Below are positions 1-11,786 of a DNA stretch of 64,000 nt, piece by piece; position 1 is the first letter of the stretch; every line of letters starts with the position of its first letter. The notes under the pieces were generated by a model. The model did not search any database. It worked only from the letters and a program-made list of their open reading frames with translations, and was not told the origin of the DNA. Location: positions 122,532,640 to 122,596,639 of the forward strand of contig NC_081410.1 of assembly GCF_030272615.1 (NCBI RefSeq). Reading direction: 5' to 3'. The stretch is from Cryptomeria japonica (taxonomy: Eukaryota > Streptophyta > Pinopsida > Cupressales > Cupressaceae). A program made the translations under genes and the position numbers.

Positions 1-495
1 ATGCAAGGAGGAGTCTACACATTTCATTCTAGTGCCCTTGCTTGTTATATTTGAATCTTTATACATACTTATGAGGGTTGGCCTAGGAAAACTTCTTTGT
101 TTGTAATGAAATGATAGCGATTTTATCTCTCTAAATATTACCAACTCTTAAATAATATAAAGGAACATAACGTAAATAGATTTGTTGAGTAAGTAATAGA
201 ACTTAATTTTACATTGCATAGGATCAAATCCATGATTGTGAACCAAACCAAGACCAACTAACCTAAACTTACTCATCTATAACATAGCACATATTCAATA
301 CAACCTTCAACAAATTTATTGACAAATATCATATTTTTTATTAGATAGCGGCCTAACTTTAAAATATTCCTTATTATCACTTAATCTTTGATATGATAAA
401 TTTAAGTACTTTTTGTCACATTCTCTCTCCTAAAATCGCCTGCACAAATTATTAAATTATCAATCCTAATACATTTCATTAAATTAACCTAATCT
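1..495. other. No recognisable feature
   Basis: AT-rich DNA with no open frame of note, no terminal repeats and no similarity to the rest of the window that I can see. Similarity to the partial copy at 22873 begins at about position 496. Confidence 0.5.
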
Positions 496-1443
496 ACCTT
501 AAAATTATTTTGTTTTCCTTCACAATCTTATTATATTTTTCAGTTCATTGTGAATAAGGTAGTAGACAGTATTTTTTAGTAAGTTACTTTATCTGCTCTC
601 AAACTTTCCAAAACATGCAATCCCAAGTTGAGAGATAGTAATGATAAGTTGTTTTCCAAGATTCAGCTCTAAGGAGAGTGCCAAAAAAAAGGTATAAACA
701 TCCAAACAGAAGAAATAAATTCTCTATTTTTTGATTTTTTTGCTAAGTTGTTTTAAGTATCAACTGTACCATAGTGTGGGGCAACTTCAAACAAATAATG
801 AAAGCTGCAATTTTGCAGGTCTGCCATGCAATGATAATTTCTGTATATTTCTCCTCCATAATGATTATGGAGTCTTCAATGGAGAAAGTTCGAGATTGGA
901 ACATTCTATTCTATACATGTTTTCTTCGTAAAAACCCATCACTGACTTTTAGAGTTGGTTTGGACGAAATTAGTCTGGCTTGTCTAACCATTACAATACC
1001 CACTTCAGGCAAGCAAAGTAAACTAAATCCTGATTTCAAATTGACAGTTTGCAAAACTAGAGTGTTCTAATTCAAAAGGATGGTCCTCAAAACACAGGCT
1101 TTATTAGTTTCCAAATTAGGGATTGTGTTAAATTTACGAACAACCTAAATCATATACATTAAGCTTACATTTCAAGGTTTAAAAGTGTTACATACTCATA
1201 ATTGACTGATATTCTCTAGGTTTAATATGTTGCTTAATGTATGTGATTTAAGACTAGTCATAAATTTATATATTAATTATTGTTCAACATTAACTAAATC
1301 AATTGTATTAGGGTAAGACATCAAAATAATCAGGATAATGACATTATAAAAAAAAAAATTCTTTAAAAGTTCATTGAAAACATAATTTATAAAAATTATA
1401 ACGAGTTGTTTGTGTTTTTGAAATTTAGATTGAAGAAATTAAT

Positions 1444-1740
1444 TTGAAGATGGATATTGAAACAACAAGTTATATGAATGATTCTCATGAATATTGTGAA
1501 TCGTGGTTTTTATCTAAAGAGGGAATAAAATCTACTATAGATTTCATAATAGACTGGACACCTAAAAAAAATACATGCTCTTCTAATTCTCATTCATTAT
1601 TGCAACATCTACGAATGGGGCTATTTCTCAAAATATTTTTTTTTTTAATCCATTTGAAGTTGATGAGGGTGTACTAATAGTGGGTCTCAAAGAAATCTCA
1701 AACCTAAAGGAGCCCTAATATACTTGCAAGGAATAATGTG
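1444..1740 (+). pseudogene. Unrecognised coding-like relic shared by copies A and B
   Basis: An open stretch of about 77 codons begins at the ATG at 1444 and runs to 1677, and similar codons appear to continue with stops to about 1740. The equivalent in copy B (about 29597-29900) keeps similar amino-acid strings, such as a KEG followed by DxIIxWxPKK, but has several stops and indels. A second plus-strand block at 2575-2737 also stays readable in both copies (30000-30143 in B). I do not recognise either family. They could be remnants of one older gene or element, or chance open frames preserved by shared descent. Confidence 0.2.
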
Positions 1741-1816
1741 TATATATTCTCTATGAATACCTAATGCTTCAAGTAGTGATGTACATTTTTATTGATGTTG
1801 ATTTTTCATTGGTTTT

Positions 1817-2534
1817 TTATTAGTAAAGCAACGTTAACTAGGGCGTTGACCCTTAACATAGTCAAAAACTATTAAACAGACAACAAGCAACATCAAGAGA
1901 GATGATGTTGGCAAAAATAACAACAACCCAAAGGCAGTTAGAAACAAACACAGTCAGACAAACAAGGAATCATATCTAACCAGAGAATAAAAAAGACCCC
2001 ACTCAAGGGGGGTAAAGCCACCCAAACCCCAATGAGGGGGGGTTTGGACCAGGGGAGAAGAATTCCCCTTCTGCCTGCAAGCAACCATAGTCCAGGCGAT
2101 GTTGTCATTCGGTCCATCAAAAGAGAGATCAACTAGAAGGAACCCCATAGGGCTACAAACAATGGTGTCAACAGGGTGTTGCAACAGAACAGTAGGAGCT
2201 TGTTGTAGAGCAGCAACAAATTGAGATGAAACAACAACAGGAGAAGCAGATCCAACAACAGGGGATTGTGACTGCAGAACAGGAGAAACAGAAGTAGGGA
2301 CCTCGAGAGATGAGACCACAAAAGGAGCAACAAGAGCATCAATAGCCGTGAGGGGCATGACATCAACATCATCCTCATGAGAGGAGCCAACAGACGCAGA
2401 TTCAAGGGCATTAATTGTTAAGTGATCAGTAGTAGCATTCTTCCACCAGGTAGAAACACCTTTGTGGTGTAAAATAGAGCAGTCTGAAGCAAGATGACAT
2501 GTAGAGAAGCAAAGCATTCAAAATCCAGTAGTTG
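1817..2534 (-). mobile_element. LINE-derived retroposon (ORF1-like C-terminus plus tail) with target duplication
   Basis: The insertion is bounded by an 18 bp near-perfect direct repeat, 1799-1816 and 2535-2552 (tgatttttcattggtttt with one mismatch), typical of target-primed reverse transcription. Copy B lacks it at about 29940-29960, an approximate empty site. On the minus strand it reads an ORF1-like segment, then a 3' tail containing a gggtcaa-cgccc-tagttaacg motif shared with the elements at 21210, 34531 and 39919. It shows no ORF2 (reverse transcriptase or RNase H) sequence. Confidence 0.8.
1954..2517 (-). CDS. LINE ORF1-like C-terminal fragment (187 aa open frame)
   Basis: This open frame fills most of the 718 bp retroposon. 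Near its start is a Cys/His cluster (CFSTCHLASDC) followed by a TWWKN motif, consistent with the end of a zinc-knuckle region of a plant L1 ORF1 RNA-binding protein. The middle is a low-complexity Val/Ser/Pro/Ala linker. A WTMVACRQKGNSSP motif follows near residue 142. A matching WxVxxRRKGKSSP motif occurs in the element at 34531. The frame is truncated at the 5' end, so the first ATG is probably not the native start. The ORF1 assignment is inferred from motifs and the shared tail. Expression is unlikely because no promoter is visible. Confidence 0.45.
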   Translation of the reverse strand: MLCFSTCHLASDCSILHHKGVSTWWKNATTDHLTINALESASVGSSHEDDVDVMPLTAIDALVAPFVVSSLEVPTSVSPVLQSQSPVVGSASPVVVSSQFVAALQQAPTVLLQHPVDTIVCSPMGFLLVDLSFDGPNDNIAWTMVACRQKGNSSPLVQTPPHWGLGGFTPLEWGLFYSLVRYDSLFV

Positions 2535-2955
2535 TGATTTTTCATTTGTTTTGTGGTTTTTTAATACTTATCGCTAATATCTCAATGAACATGTCTTCTC
2601 AAGATGTGGGAGTCATTGGTGGAAAATATATTAGGATGACTATTGATATGAAGAACAAATTCCTACAAGAAACCCACGCATTAGGTGTATACTATATATT
2701 GTTAATCTCTTATTCATACAACTTCATAGATGATTGAAGAAATTTAAAGGAGTGTCTATTATGTCTAGTTATTATATATACCATATATCTTAATCAATAT
2801 TTAATAACATCAATATGTATTTTATTTTCAATAACTATCGCATTATTTTTATTAATTTTTTTTGTAAACAAATAATTTTTTCTTTAGTTCAATATTTAAG
2901 CATGTTAAAAGTAATAATATTTATTCATAGTACAAATAATATTTACAGTATTACT

Positions 2956-3757
2956 TCAAAGTCCAAGCAAGTCTCGCTCATAGTATAAATAAATATCACA
3001 ATTTAAAAATGATGAAGAGTGGGAAATCAATCTATAGTAATTGAGTCTGTTCCCATCATGGGAAAACTTTGAGGATAATTTGGCGGAGTTTGATGAGAAT
3101 ATGAAATGAATGGATCCTTGGAGGATGAAGATGAAAAGAATCATTGTATAGACGAGGAAGAAGAGGAAAGATTGATTACCTTCAATTGGAGGATTGACAA
3201 GATACATATGAGGAAAAGCATATAACTATTGTGAGTATTCCCTCATCTATAATGTCCCTTATTCACTTGGTCCAATATTTATTATATGATAGCTTTGTGT
3301 ATACGAGAAACCTAAATCAATGATCCAAGCATCATTGCTAATCTTGTTAGCAAAAATTGAATAATGCACATCACTATCCTCATCATCAATTCTCTATATA
3401 GGAATCATCATACAATTTAGTTTTTTTTTTGGAATTCCTTCTTCATATGCTCTCCCTTTTCATAGTTCCCATCCTTATTATATTGACCTATCTTTTGATA
3501 GAATTTTTGATCCATTTTTATTCTTGAGGCTTCCTTGAACATGCAAGAGATCCTTTTCAGACCACATCCTTGAATTTTTCTACACCTTTCCTTAAAAATA
3601 AAGTTTGTAACAATATTTGAATTTGTATCTCTACCACTAATAGTGACAATTAAATTCTCCAAAATTTAAGAAAATAATAAAGCAACAAGATCCATTTATT
3701 TTCTTCATCAATCTTAACATCTGCTAAAGCTAGTTGACTCAAAATCAAATTGAATTT
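2956..3757 (-). pseudogene. Ancient copia relic, part 2: late gag to protease
   Basis: Read on the minus strand from 3757, this continues the gag relic that starts near 17050. The two parts were separated by the gypsy insertion. Visible copia signatures are a gag string ENLIVTISGRDTN (about 3660-3620), a basic region with a decayed zinc knuckle near 3470-3430, an acidic DDEDSDVHYS segment near 3390, and a protease-like WIIDLGFSY near 3330. The catalytic DSG has become DLG. Stops and frameshifts are numerous beyond 3300. Copy B carries the same relic unbroken at 31320-32430. Confidence 0.6.
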
Positions 3758-4330
3758 TGTCACAACTCTCCTTTATCACTTTTTGATTGATACAATTCTA
3801 TTATATTTTTGGTTGAGCTATCGAAAATGATTGAATAAATATTATAAAAGAATAAATAATGGACCCACACACACACTTGGAGAATATAATTCAAAAGGCA
3901 TTATTTATTTTTATTTTTATTCCCAATTATGGCACATGTTGTAGGAGGAATTAGAAGCTTGTAGGGGAATCTTCAATACTTTGCATGTAACTCCCCCACT
4001 AGGATTTAAATCAATTTTGCTTGAGTCCAATATTGGAAAAGAATCTCATTCTTAATTAATTTCTCTAGATAGTGGAATTAAGGGATTTTTCCTATATATT
4101 GTATGCAAGTTTTCAAAAGGAGTTGGTTATGCCTTGAAGAAACTTTTCTCAAATAGTTTTTTTTTTTTAGGAGTCATATTTTTCATTTTTGGAGAATAGT
4201 TAAGTTTGTTTTGAAGAATTTTTCCAAGCTTGCAAGGAAGGATCTAGGAAGGCTAGGCTTGAAGATTTGGAAAGGATTCTACATCAAGCTACAAGTATCC
4301 AGGTTCTCCTCTTTTTATTATGTTTCTTGT

Positions 4331-5130
4331 GTTATTCATTTCTTTCCTATGAGCAAATCTTACTGTGAATGAATTAATTTCTCATGTATGAAAATCCGTT
4401 TTCCTGTGAATGAAACTAAATGGGAATAAAAATTTATTTCAAATCTTGTTATTTTGTTTTATCCATTTTTTTCCTATGAGCAAATCTTGTTGTGAATGAA
4501 CTAATTTCTCATGTATGAAAATCTGTTTTCCTGTGAATGAAACTAAATGGGAATAAAGATTTATTTCAAATCTTGTTATTTTGTTTTATTCATTTCTTTC
4601 CTATGAGCAAATCTTGTTCTGAATGAATCAATTTCTCATGTATGAAAATCTATTTTCCTGCGAATGAAACTAAATGGGAATAAAGATTTATTTCAAATTT
4701 TGTTATTTTGTTTTATTCATTTCTTTCCTATGAGCAAATCTTGATGTGAATGAATCAAATTCTCATGTATGAAAATCTGTTTTCCTATGAATGAAACTAA
4801 ATGGGAATAAAGATTTGTTTCAAATCTTGTTATTTTGTTTTATTCATTTCTTTCCTATGAGTAAATCTTGTTGTGAATGAATTGATTTCTCATGTATGAA
4901 TAAATTAACTTCTCTGTGAATGAAACTTATAAGGAATAAAGATTAATTTCAAATCTCATTTCTTGTTTTAATTCTTTTTTTCCTGTGAGTAAATCTTGTT
5001 GTGAACAAGAATAAATGAATTATTTTCTCCAGTAAGAAATTTTGTTTTCCTGTGAATGAAACTTATTGGGAAGAAAGATTAATTACAGATCTTGTTTTCT
5101 TGTTTCTTTTCTTTCCTGGGAGTAAATCTT
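4331..5130 (+). repeat. 127 bp tandem repeats in the 5' LTR
   Basis: The motif cctatgagcaaatct recurs at 4346, 4473, 4600, 4727 and 4854, an exact 127 bp period. Degenerate units follow at about 4982 and 5115. Each unit carries the strings cctgtgaatgaaactaaatg and ggaataaagattt. The 3' LTR has the same array at 13144, 13271, 13398, 13525 and 13652, so the array predates insertion. Confidence 0.9.
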
Positions 5131-5639
5131 ACTACGAATAAAAATAAATAAATTAAAATTATAATGTTTTCCTGTGAATAAAACTTACTGTAAGAATCTT
5201 GAGTTCTTCAGGTGAAAATCATTCAAATGAAAATCTCTTCCTTTGATTTTTAAATCTGTTCATATGTACCCAAACTTATTTAAATCCTGAGACTAAATCC
5301 ATTTCTTTTTTTCTCCTCTTTTAATATTGATTTGATCTTCTTAAAACCTTTAATTAATTCATTCCACCATGAGCCTGGCTGTCATGAGAAATTTTTTATA
5401 AAAATCTCCTCTTGTTGTATTGCTTGTCTCAATTTCAAGCACAATGTATTTATTTTGGGGGCTCAAACAATTTTCTCTATTATCCTTCATACCTGTGAGT
5501 AGATTCTTATTTTTATATTTTTTTTATATAATATTTTTATATACCCCCTCTTAAATTGTTAATAAATCTGGAATAAAACAATATATATATATATATATAT
5601 AATAAAAGAAAGTAAGCTTTTTTTTTGCTCACATAATAA

Positions 5640-5830
5640 TAATGTTAAATGGTCAACGCATAAGGGAGGCAGAGTTAATGTAACCGTCGGGGAGTGGTAC
5701 CCTCCACTACCCCTGCGATCACTATTACGACAGTGGCCGCAGAGGGAGCGGAGGGGCCCACAGTGTCCCCTCATCCCTGTGGGTCTGCACCTGCAGGACC
5801 GCACGGGTGATGGGACTTCTGGCCCCCACT
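5640..5830 (+). other. GC-rich island inside the AT-rich LTR
   Basis: A stretch of about 190 bp that is far more GC-rich than the rest of the LTR, with short complementary segments (gtggccgcagaggg, ggggcccacag). It is repeated in the 3' LTR at about 14560-14750. It may mark a promoter or R-region boundary, or a sequence captured by the LTR. Nothing coding is recognised. Confidence 0.4.
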
Positions 5831-6704
5831 CCCCATTTGGCAATTAAAACTTAAATTCGTAATCCCTTTTTTTTTCTTACTTAGATTTTTTTTAATATAT
5901 TAAATTTGCAAATGGGATTTTGTTAATGTTTTTTTTTCTTTAAATTAAATTTTAGTTTAGTAAAGTTAAACTTAGAGAAATTTATAAATAATTTGGATCA
6001 TTGTTATCTAATACAACCAAATCAATCTTAGTAAATTTATGATTGTGAATTAAATTATATCAAATTTTATAATTGGAATCTTTCAATCTATTTGAGATTT
6101 ATTTGGTTACTCAGTTGGAATTTTGGGTTCATTTTAAACAATTAAGTCATATTATTATGATTTGATCCAAACTAATTGCTCATTTTGAACTAGTAACACT
6201 ATAATTAATTATTCTCGTGATAGAAATAAACGTTGATTAATTTTGCATGTAAATGACACTATTTTTGCATCAAACGAATTACTTATATATTAATTTGCAG
6301 TCATTGATGAGCAAGTTACATTTCCATCATCTTCATGCAAGTTACACGTTTTAATATGTGAGTTCATAATTATCATTATCATGCAATTATATATTAAATA
6401 GTTTAGTTGTAAAAGAATGGTATTTTTATCAAGTGGTACTTGAATGCCATCGAAGTAGTTGTTTCAATTAATTAAACTTTGCAATGTCTAATTATGTACA
6501 TTCATTTCATAATTGTTTTCAAGCATGATGTTTTTCATAGCTTCTTAGTTAGAAAACTAAATAAAGGAAGTTGGAAAACCAAAACCTAGCAGCGTTCGGT
6601 ATATACAGTGCCTCTGGGTCACGCTTAAGGGTAATGTCGTCGTGTTGAACTACTGCCCTTAACGCTTAATAAAGCTGCATCAATGATGTCTGTGGCATCG
6701 TCCC

Positions 6705-6710
6705 TATAAA
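6705..6710 (+). promoter_or_regulatory. Possible LTR TATA box
   Basis: TATAAA sits within a locally GC-balanced block (gtccctataaatcgtc) of the 5' LTR and is conserved at 15619-15624 in the 3' LTR. Its position, about 1 kb before the LTR end, suits a U3/R boundary. In such AT-rich DNA a TATAAA can occur by chance. Confidence 0.25.
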
Positions 6711-7489
6711 TCGTCAGTGAGTAATAAGGGACACTTGGAAGTTAAAATCCAAGGGGCGGGTAATCCCCCTTGGATCGATAATCTAATAAGATAATCCTTA
6801 AATGATTTTACATCCGCTGAGTTAAACCATAGTAAACCCCCTTAAGGTTGGTTGAGTGAAATGCTTTTATAAAATTGATTAATCTTGAAGATTTGTTGTC
6901 GATTGACATTTTGGTCAAGGGTGACGCTTATGATAGGTATTAAGATCTAGTTGTTTTAGGCCACAAGCAATAGTCCATCTTGAGCCTTTGCTTAAGTGCT
7001 ACCACTGTGGGTAGCAATCGCAGAGAAACTGTCTGGGACATTGACCCTAGAAAGGGTTGTGTACCCACTAATCAGTTTACATCAAACCATAGAGTAGAAA
7101 ATAGAACTACATACTTTACGCCTTGATCCCGTGCCGAAATGGGTATGTAGGCAGTCTTGGGACGAAGTTGTCCCTAGTAATCAGGCGTTCGTGGGTGGGG
7201 TCTAGGTTTGGTAAGAAGAAGGATTGAGGAGAATCCTAACTTGAAAGATAAGTATAATAAAAGAAAAAAGGTAATTCAACGCATACTCAAAAGGAATCCC
7301 GTATGGATTTGCTTGACTTCCCGAGGCTTTAAGCCAAATTTCGAGGTGGAAGTCAAGCTTGTACTATGTTATTTTGATTTCTCCTAAGGATGGCAACCTT
7401 GGTGCACTCTTATTAGAAGAGTGTGGTACTTAGTGAGTGACTTAGGACCCGAATGGTCCCGATGAGTCTAAGTCTCTGGCCAGAGCACC

Positions 7490-7650
7490 TCCTATACCAA
7501 TTGGATAGATGCCCACCCCGTATGGGTAGATGCCTATCCCGTATTGGATAGATGAAACCTTCTGCTCCGTATGGACAGATGCCTAACCCGTATGGTTAGA
7601 TGCTCATCTCGGATGGATGAATTCCTAATCCTAATGGATGGATGCCCAGA
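7490..7650 (+). repeat. Short tandem repeats near the 3' edge of the LTR
   Basis: About seven imperfect units of 21-27 bp built around TAGATGCCxAxCCCGTATGG. The same run is present in the 3' LTR at 16405-16560 with different point changes. Its position just before the LTR end places it in the R-U5 region or 5' leader. Confidence 0.75.
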
Positions 7651-7741
7651 GTATGCGATTGAATCAAACACAAATGATTAAAGTAAACAAAAAAAAAAGT
7701 GGTCAAATTTTGTTGGGTTAAGTATAGTTGGTTATTACATG

Positions 7742-7753
7742 TGGTATCAAAGC
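7742..7753 (+). other. Primer-binding site of the gypsy element
   Basis: TGGTATCAAAGC starts two bases after the LTR end. It matches the 3' end complement of plant initiator methionine tRNA (TGGTATCAGAGC) with one mismatch, the usual primer of plant LTR retrotransposons. Confidence 0.85.
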
Positions 7754-7889
7754 AAAGATTCAAATCTAGGCCTTGTGGTCACTTAAATTTACACAACTAA
7801 GGGAATGTTTTGCAATGGTAGAAATTAAATTTTAAAAATCTTAAATCAAGAACTAACTACATAATTTAACTTTCAAGTAAAACCCTAGG

Positions 7890-9167
7890 ATGGCTAGAGG
7901 AAGAGGAAGAGGAAGGGGTAATGGAAGACATACTACCACTAGGAGACAAAGGGAAGCTAATCATGAAGAAAACCATGAATAAAACCATGAGGAAGACCAT
8001 GAAGGGGATCAACATAACCCAGGGAATAACAAAGATGGGGTTGAGGCTATAATCAACCTTCTAACCAAACAAAGGGATAAAATCAACTTCCTGGAGCAAT
8101 CAATGCAGGACCTTAGGGCAAGACAGAATGACATTGAAAATCGAAGTGGTGCTGAAAATGGGAACCCTGGTAGCAATCAGGGGAATATGATGGGAAATAG
8201 AAAAGAAAATAACATATTGGAACTCTCTAAGGATTTGAAGAAAATCGCCCCTCTTAAGTTCGATGGGAGGCAAATTGGTGAAGGAGCTGAGAATTGGTTA
8301 AATGAAATGGAAAAGTATTTTGAACTAAGAGATTTTAGAGAAACAACCAAGGCCTTATGGGGTTCCTATCAACTCACAGGGGAGGCAGCTAGTTGGTGGA
8401 CCAACACCAAGGAGCAAAATGGGTATAGCAGAGATATGATCACATGGGATCAATTTGTTCACCACTTCTGAAAAAGGTGGCTCCCTCAATTGTTCTTTGA
8501 TGAGAAGGTGACAGAATTCCATAATCTACGTCAAGGGCCCCTATCATTCCAACAATAATGGGATAAGTTCGCCAAATTGCTTAAGTACGTACCAATGTAC
8601 CAGAAAGATGAAGAAGGCCAAGCGAGGAAGTTCATTTTGGGACTAAATACCAACATAGGGGTAGAGGTTGACATGCATGGACCCAAAAACATGAACGAAG
8701 TACTTGAAAAGTCCCTAAGGCAAGAGAGGAAGATTCAAACACTAGCAAGGTAGAACTATAATGGGAACCACTCTTTTAAAAGGAAGCAGGTTTTCAAGGG
8801 GAACACTAACTTCAACAAAAGTCAAAGGAATAATTCTTCCAAAAGAAGGCCACCCCCAAATCAATATCAGAGGAATGGAAATAATAATAATAACAGGGGC
8901 AATAATAATAGAGACAACTATAATAGGAACGACCAGCAGAATGGGATAACTTATCCACCCAGGGCCAATGAAACAAGGAATGATCCCCCTAGGAATCAAG
9001 GCAGGAGGGGTCGTCCAAGTGGATGCTTTATGTGTGGGGGAAACCATTTTGCTAGAGAGTGTCCCAGGATGCAAGGTTAGATTAGGGCCAATCAACCCCA
9101 ACAAGGACCCCAACAAAGAATTGATACAGAAGTTAGGAACCAAAGAGCAAGATTCCAGAATGTTCCC
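7890..9167 (+). pseudogene. Gypsy gag (nucleocapsid polyprotein), nonsense-broken
   Basis: The frame opens at ATG 7890 with an Arg/Gly-rich start (MARGRGRGRGNG) and stays in one frame into pol. The capsid-type retrotransposon gag domain spans about 8220-8740 (core motif AASWW near 8388). A basic Asn/Arg-rich linker follows, then a zinc knuckle CX2CX4HX4C at 9024-9062 (CFMCGGNHFAREC). Stops interrupt it at 7980, 8469, 8556, 8751 and 9078, with no frameshift. Gag would form the virus-like particle and bind element RNA. With these stops only short peptides could be made. The first long uninterrupted stretch is 8103-8468. Confidence 0.88.
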
Positions 9168-11786
9168 GTGGAAACTACAAGTACACTGTTTGAACAACCA
9201 ATTTCAATTCTAATTGACACTGGGTCATCTGAATGTTTCATCTCACCTGAATTAGTAAGAAAATATGCATTAAAATTTAATCAAATGGAGTCAACATGGA
9301 CGGTTCAATATGGGGATAAGGCAACTAGGGAAGTAACTAAGTGTTTGCCAAGGGCAAGGGTACAATTTCCTGAGTTTGAAACAAGGGTAGATCTCTTTGT
9401 GGCACCCCTAGGGTTATATGATGTAATTATTGGAATTAGTTGGTTAACAGAACATCAAGCTAATGTAGATTGCTATAACAAATTTGTTGAATGCTTGGAT
9501 GATGGGGGGGAAAGGGTCAAAATCCAAGGAAAGTTTAACCCCATTAATATAGAAATCATATCAGCCATGCAATTAAAGAAGGAAAGAAGAAGAGGAGGCC
9601 TAATCTATATGGTTGAAATTGATGAAGGAAAAGAGGAAAATACCCCAACCCTTGAAAATACCCCTTTCTTACAAGAATTCAAGGATGTATTTCCAGAAGA
9701 ATTACTTGGCTTGCCCCCTAAAAGGAAGTTTGACTTTTCTATCAACATACTACCGGGAGTTGAGCCAGTATCAAGAGAACCTTACCGAATGAACACAACT
9801 AAATTACAAGAGCTCAAAATGCAATTAGAGGAACTCTTAGCTAAGGGATTAATAAGGCCAAGTGTATCACCATGGGGAGCGCCAGTCTTATTCGTTAAGA
9901 AGAAGGATGGAACCTTAAGGCTATGCATCGACTATAGGATGTTGAACAAGGTCACAATAAAGAATAGGTATCCCTTACCTCGAATAGAGAATTTTTTTGA
10001 CCAAATAAAAGGAGCAGCAGTTTTCTCGAAGATAGACCTCCGATCAGGATATCATCAACTCATAATTAAGGAGGAGGACATTCCGAAGACAACTTTCAGG
10101 ACTAGATATGGGCATTATAAATTCACAGTAGTTCCTTTTGGTGTAACCAATGCCCCAGCTGCATTTATGAACTTAATGAATAGTGTACTCCATGACTACT
10201 TGGACAAATTTGTTTTGGTATTTTTGGATGACATATTGATTTACTCTAGGAATGAGGAGGAACATTTAGTACACCTACAAATTGTTTTGCAAAGGTTGAG
10301 GGAACATAAGTTATATGGGAAACTGTCAAAATGTGCCTTCTTCGAGGAAAAGATTCACTACCTTGGGCATATAATATCAAAGGAAGGAATAGCAGTTGAT
10401 CCAGATAAGATAAAGGCAATAGTAGAATGGTCGATCCCTAAAAATGTTTCAGAGGTAAGAAGCTTTATGGAGCTAGCGGGGTACTATAGGAGGTTTGTGG
10501 AAGGATTCTCTAAGATAGCAAACCCCATCACCTCATTACAGAGGAAGGGTAAAAGGTTTGTGTGGACAGATCAAAGTGATAAGGCATTCCAAATTTTGAA
10601 AGGGAAACTAACTTTAGCACTCATTCTAAAAGTACCAGATCCGAATGGACACTTCACAGTTGTAACTGACGCTTCTATTGAAGGTTTAGGAGGAGTACTT
10701 GTCCAAGATGAAGGGGTAGTAGCTTATGAATCCAGGCAGCTGAAGACTCATGAAGTTAATTATGCACCCCATTACTTAGAGTTAGCAACGATTGTGCATG
10801 CCCTACAGAAATGGAGACACTTCTTATTAGGGAAGCCCTTTGAGTTAAAGTCAGATAACCAAGGACTAAAGTACATCTTTACCCAACCCCACTTAAATGC
10901 TAGACAAAGAAGGTGGTTAGAGTTTCTAAGTGAATATGATTTTGAAATTGAATATATTAAGGGGAAGGAAAATAGGGTGGCAAATGCTTTAAGTAGGAGG
11001 AGACACTTGATGACTATAGCAACATTCAAAACTTCTTTCAAAAGGCAAGTAATGGATGAGCATGGACATGACCCATGGTATGAGCAAGTCAAATTGAATT
11101 TGGAATACGATCCAACTGATCTTAAGGTTGAAGGGTATACATTAGATGAAGATGGGTTGCTCAGATACAATAATAGAATCTATATTCCTAATTCAGGAGA
11201 CTTAAGGGAAGTAGTCTTGTTGGAGGCTCATAATGCCCCTTACTCAAAGCACCCAGGAGTTAACAAAATTTACGCGGATCTAAAGAAGTTATACTTCTGG
11301 CAAGGGATGAAGAATGACATAGTCAAGTATGTGGCTAAATGTTTGGAGTGTCAAAGAGTAAAGGCAAAACATAGACATCCAGCTGGATTATTACAGTTAC
11401 ACGATGTACCTCAACACAAGTGGCAAGTTATTAGCATGGATTTTGTGCAAGGGTTGCCCATGTCACCTTCTAGGCATGATACAATAATGGTGGTAATTGA
11501 CAAACTCACTAAGGTGGCACACTTTATACCGGGGAATCTGACGGATGATGCACCTACCTTGGCTAGGCACTTTGTTAAGGAAATATTTAGGTTGCATGGA
11601 ATGCTAGAGAAAATCATATCAGATAGAGATGCTAGATTCACTTCAAGGTTTTGGACAACTCTTCAATCAGCTCTGGGAACTCAACTAAATTTTAGCACTG
11701 CATACCATCCTGAAATCGATGGTCAAACAGAGAGGACAAATCAGATTTTGGAAGACCTACTTCGCATGTACTGCATGGACCAATAG
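9168..11786 (+). CDS. Gypsy pol: protease, reverse transcriptase, RNase H, integrase (872 aa open frame)
   Basis: This continues the gag frame after the stop at 9078, so ATG 9168 is probably not a true start. Domains in order: aspartic protease with LIDTGSSE (catalytic Asp near residue 17); reverse transcriptase about residues 185-390 with FLDD at 10221-10232 (catalytic Asp pair); RNase H with TDAS and SDNQ motifs around residues 500-570; integrase with an HHCC zinc finger (11229-11350) and a D,D,E core with Asp near 11437, Asp near 11624 and Glu in the DGQTERTNQ motif near 11730. It replicates the element through an RNA intermediate and inserts the DNA copy. A premature stop (TAG, 11784-11786) cuts integrase before its C-terminal region. 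Confidence 0.93.
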   Translation: METTSTLFEQPISILIDTGSSECFISPELVRKYALKFNQMESTWTVQYGDKATREVTKCLPRARVQFPEFETRVDLFVAPLGLYDVIIGISWLTEHQANVDCYNKFVECLDDGGERVKIQGKFNPINIEIISAMQLKKERRRGGLIYMVEIDEGKEENTPTLENTPFLQEFKDVFPEELLGLPPKRKFDFSINILPGVEPVSREPYRMNTTKLQELKMQLEELLAKGLIRPSVSPWGAPVLFVKKKDGTLRLCIDYRMLNKVTIKNRYPLPRIENFFDQIKGAAVFSKIDLRSGYHQLIIKEEDIPKTTFRTRYGHYKFTVVPFGVTNAPAAFMNLMNSVLHDYLDKFVLVFLDDILIYSRNEEEHLVHLQIVLQRLREHKLYGKLSKCAFFEEKIHYLGHIISKEGIAVDPDKIKAIVEWSIPKNVSEVRSFMELAGYYRRFVEGFSKIANPITSLQRKGKRFVWTDQSDKAFQILKGKLTLALILKVPDPNGHFTVVTDASIEGLGGVLVQDEGVVAYESRQLKTHEVNYAPHYLELATIVHALQKWRHFLLGKPFELKSDNQGLKYIFTQPHLNARQRRWLEFLSEYDFEIEYIKGKENRVANALSRRRHLMTIATFKTSFKRQVMDEHGHDPWYEQVKLNLEYDPTDLKVEGYTLDEDGLLRYNNRIYIPNSGDLREVVLLEAHNAPYSKHPGVNKIYADLKKLYFWQGMKNDIVKYVAKCLECQRVKAKHRHPAGLLQLHDVPQHKWQVISMDFVQGLPMSPSRHDTIMVVIDKLTKVAHFIPGNLTDDAPTLARHFVKEIFRLHGMLEKIISDRDARFTSRFWTTLQSALGTQLNFSTAYHPEIDGQTERTNQILEDLLRMYCMDQ

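Larger units (their letters stand above)
3758..7739 (+). repeat. 5' LTR of the gypsy element (3982 bp)
   Basis: This is a direct repeat of 12552-16654, beginning TGTCACAACTC and ending GGTTATTACA. From left to right it holds an AT-rich leader, a run of 127 bp tandem repeats (4331-5130), a short (TA)n at 5581-5600, a GC-rich island (5640-5830), a long AT-rich stretch, a block with a TATAAA (6705-6710) and a run of about 21-22 bp repeats near the 3' edge (7490-7650). Confidence 0.93.

Noticed and set aside
2956-3207. 83-codon minus-strand frame rich in Ile and Phe, resembling a membrane protein
   Set aside because: Lies downstream of the decayed copia protease in the same relic, and copy B does not keep it open.
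4331-5130. Stand-alone satellite DNA or CRISPR-like array
   Set aside because: The repeats are entirely within both LTRs of one retrotransposon and are direct tandem units without spacers.
8742-9197. Open frame of 151 codons on the minus strand inside gypsy gag
   Set aside because: Antisense to the zinc-knuckle and Asn-rich linker of gag; no motif, and the sense strand explains the composition.
10772-11170. Open frame of 132 codons on the minus strand inside gypsy pol
   Set aside because: A shadow of the RNase H-integrase coding strand.
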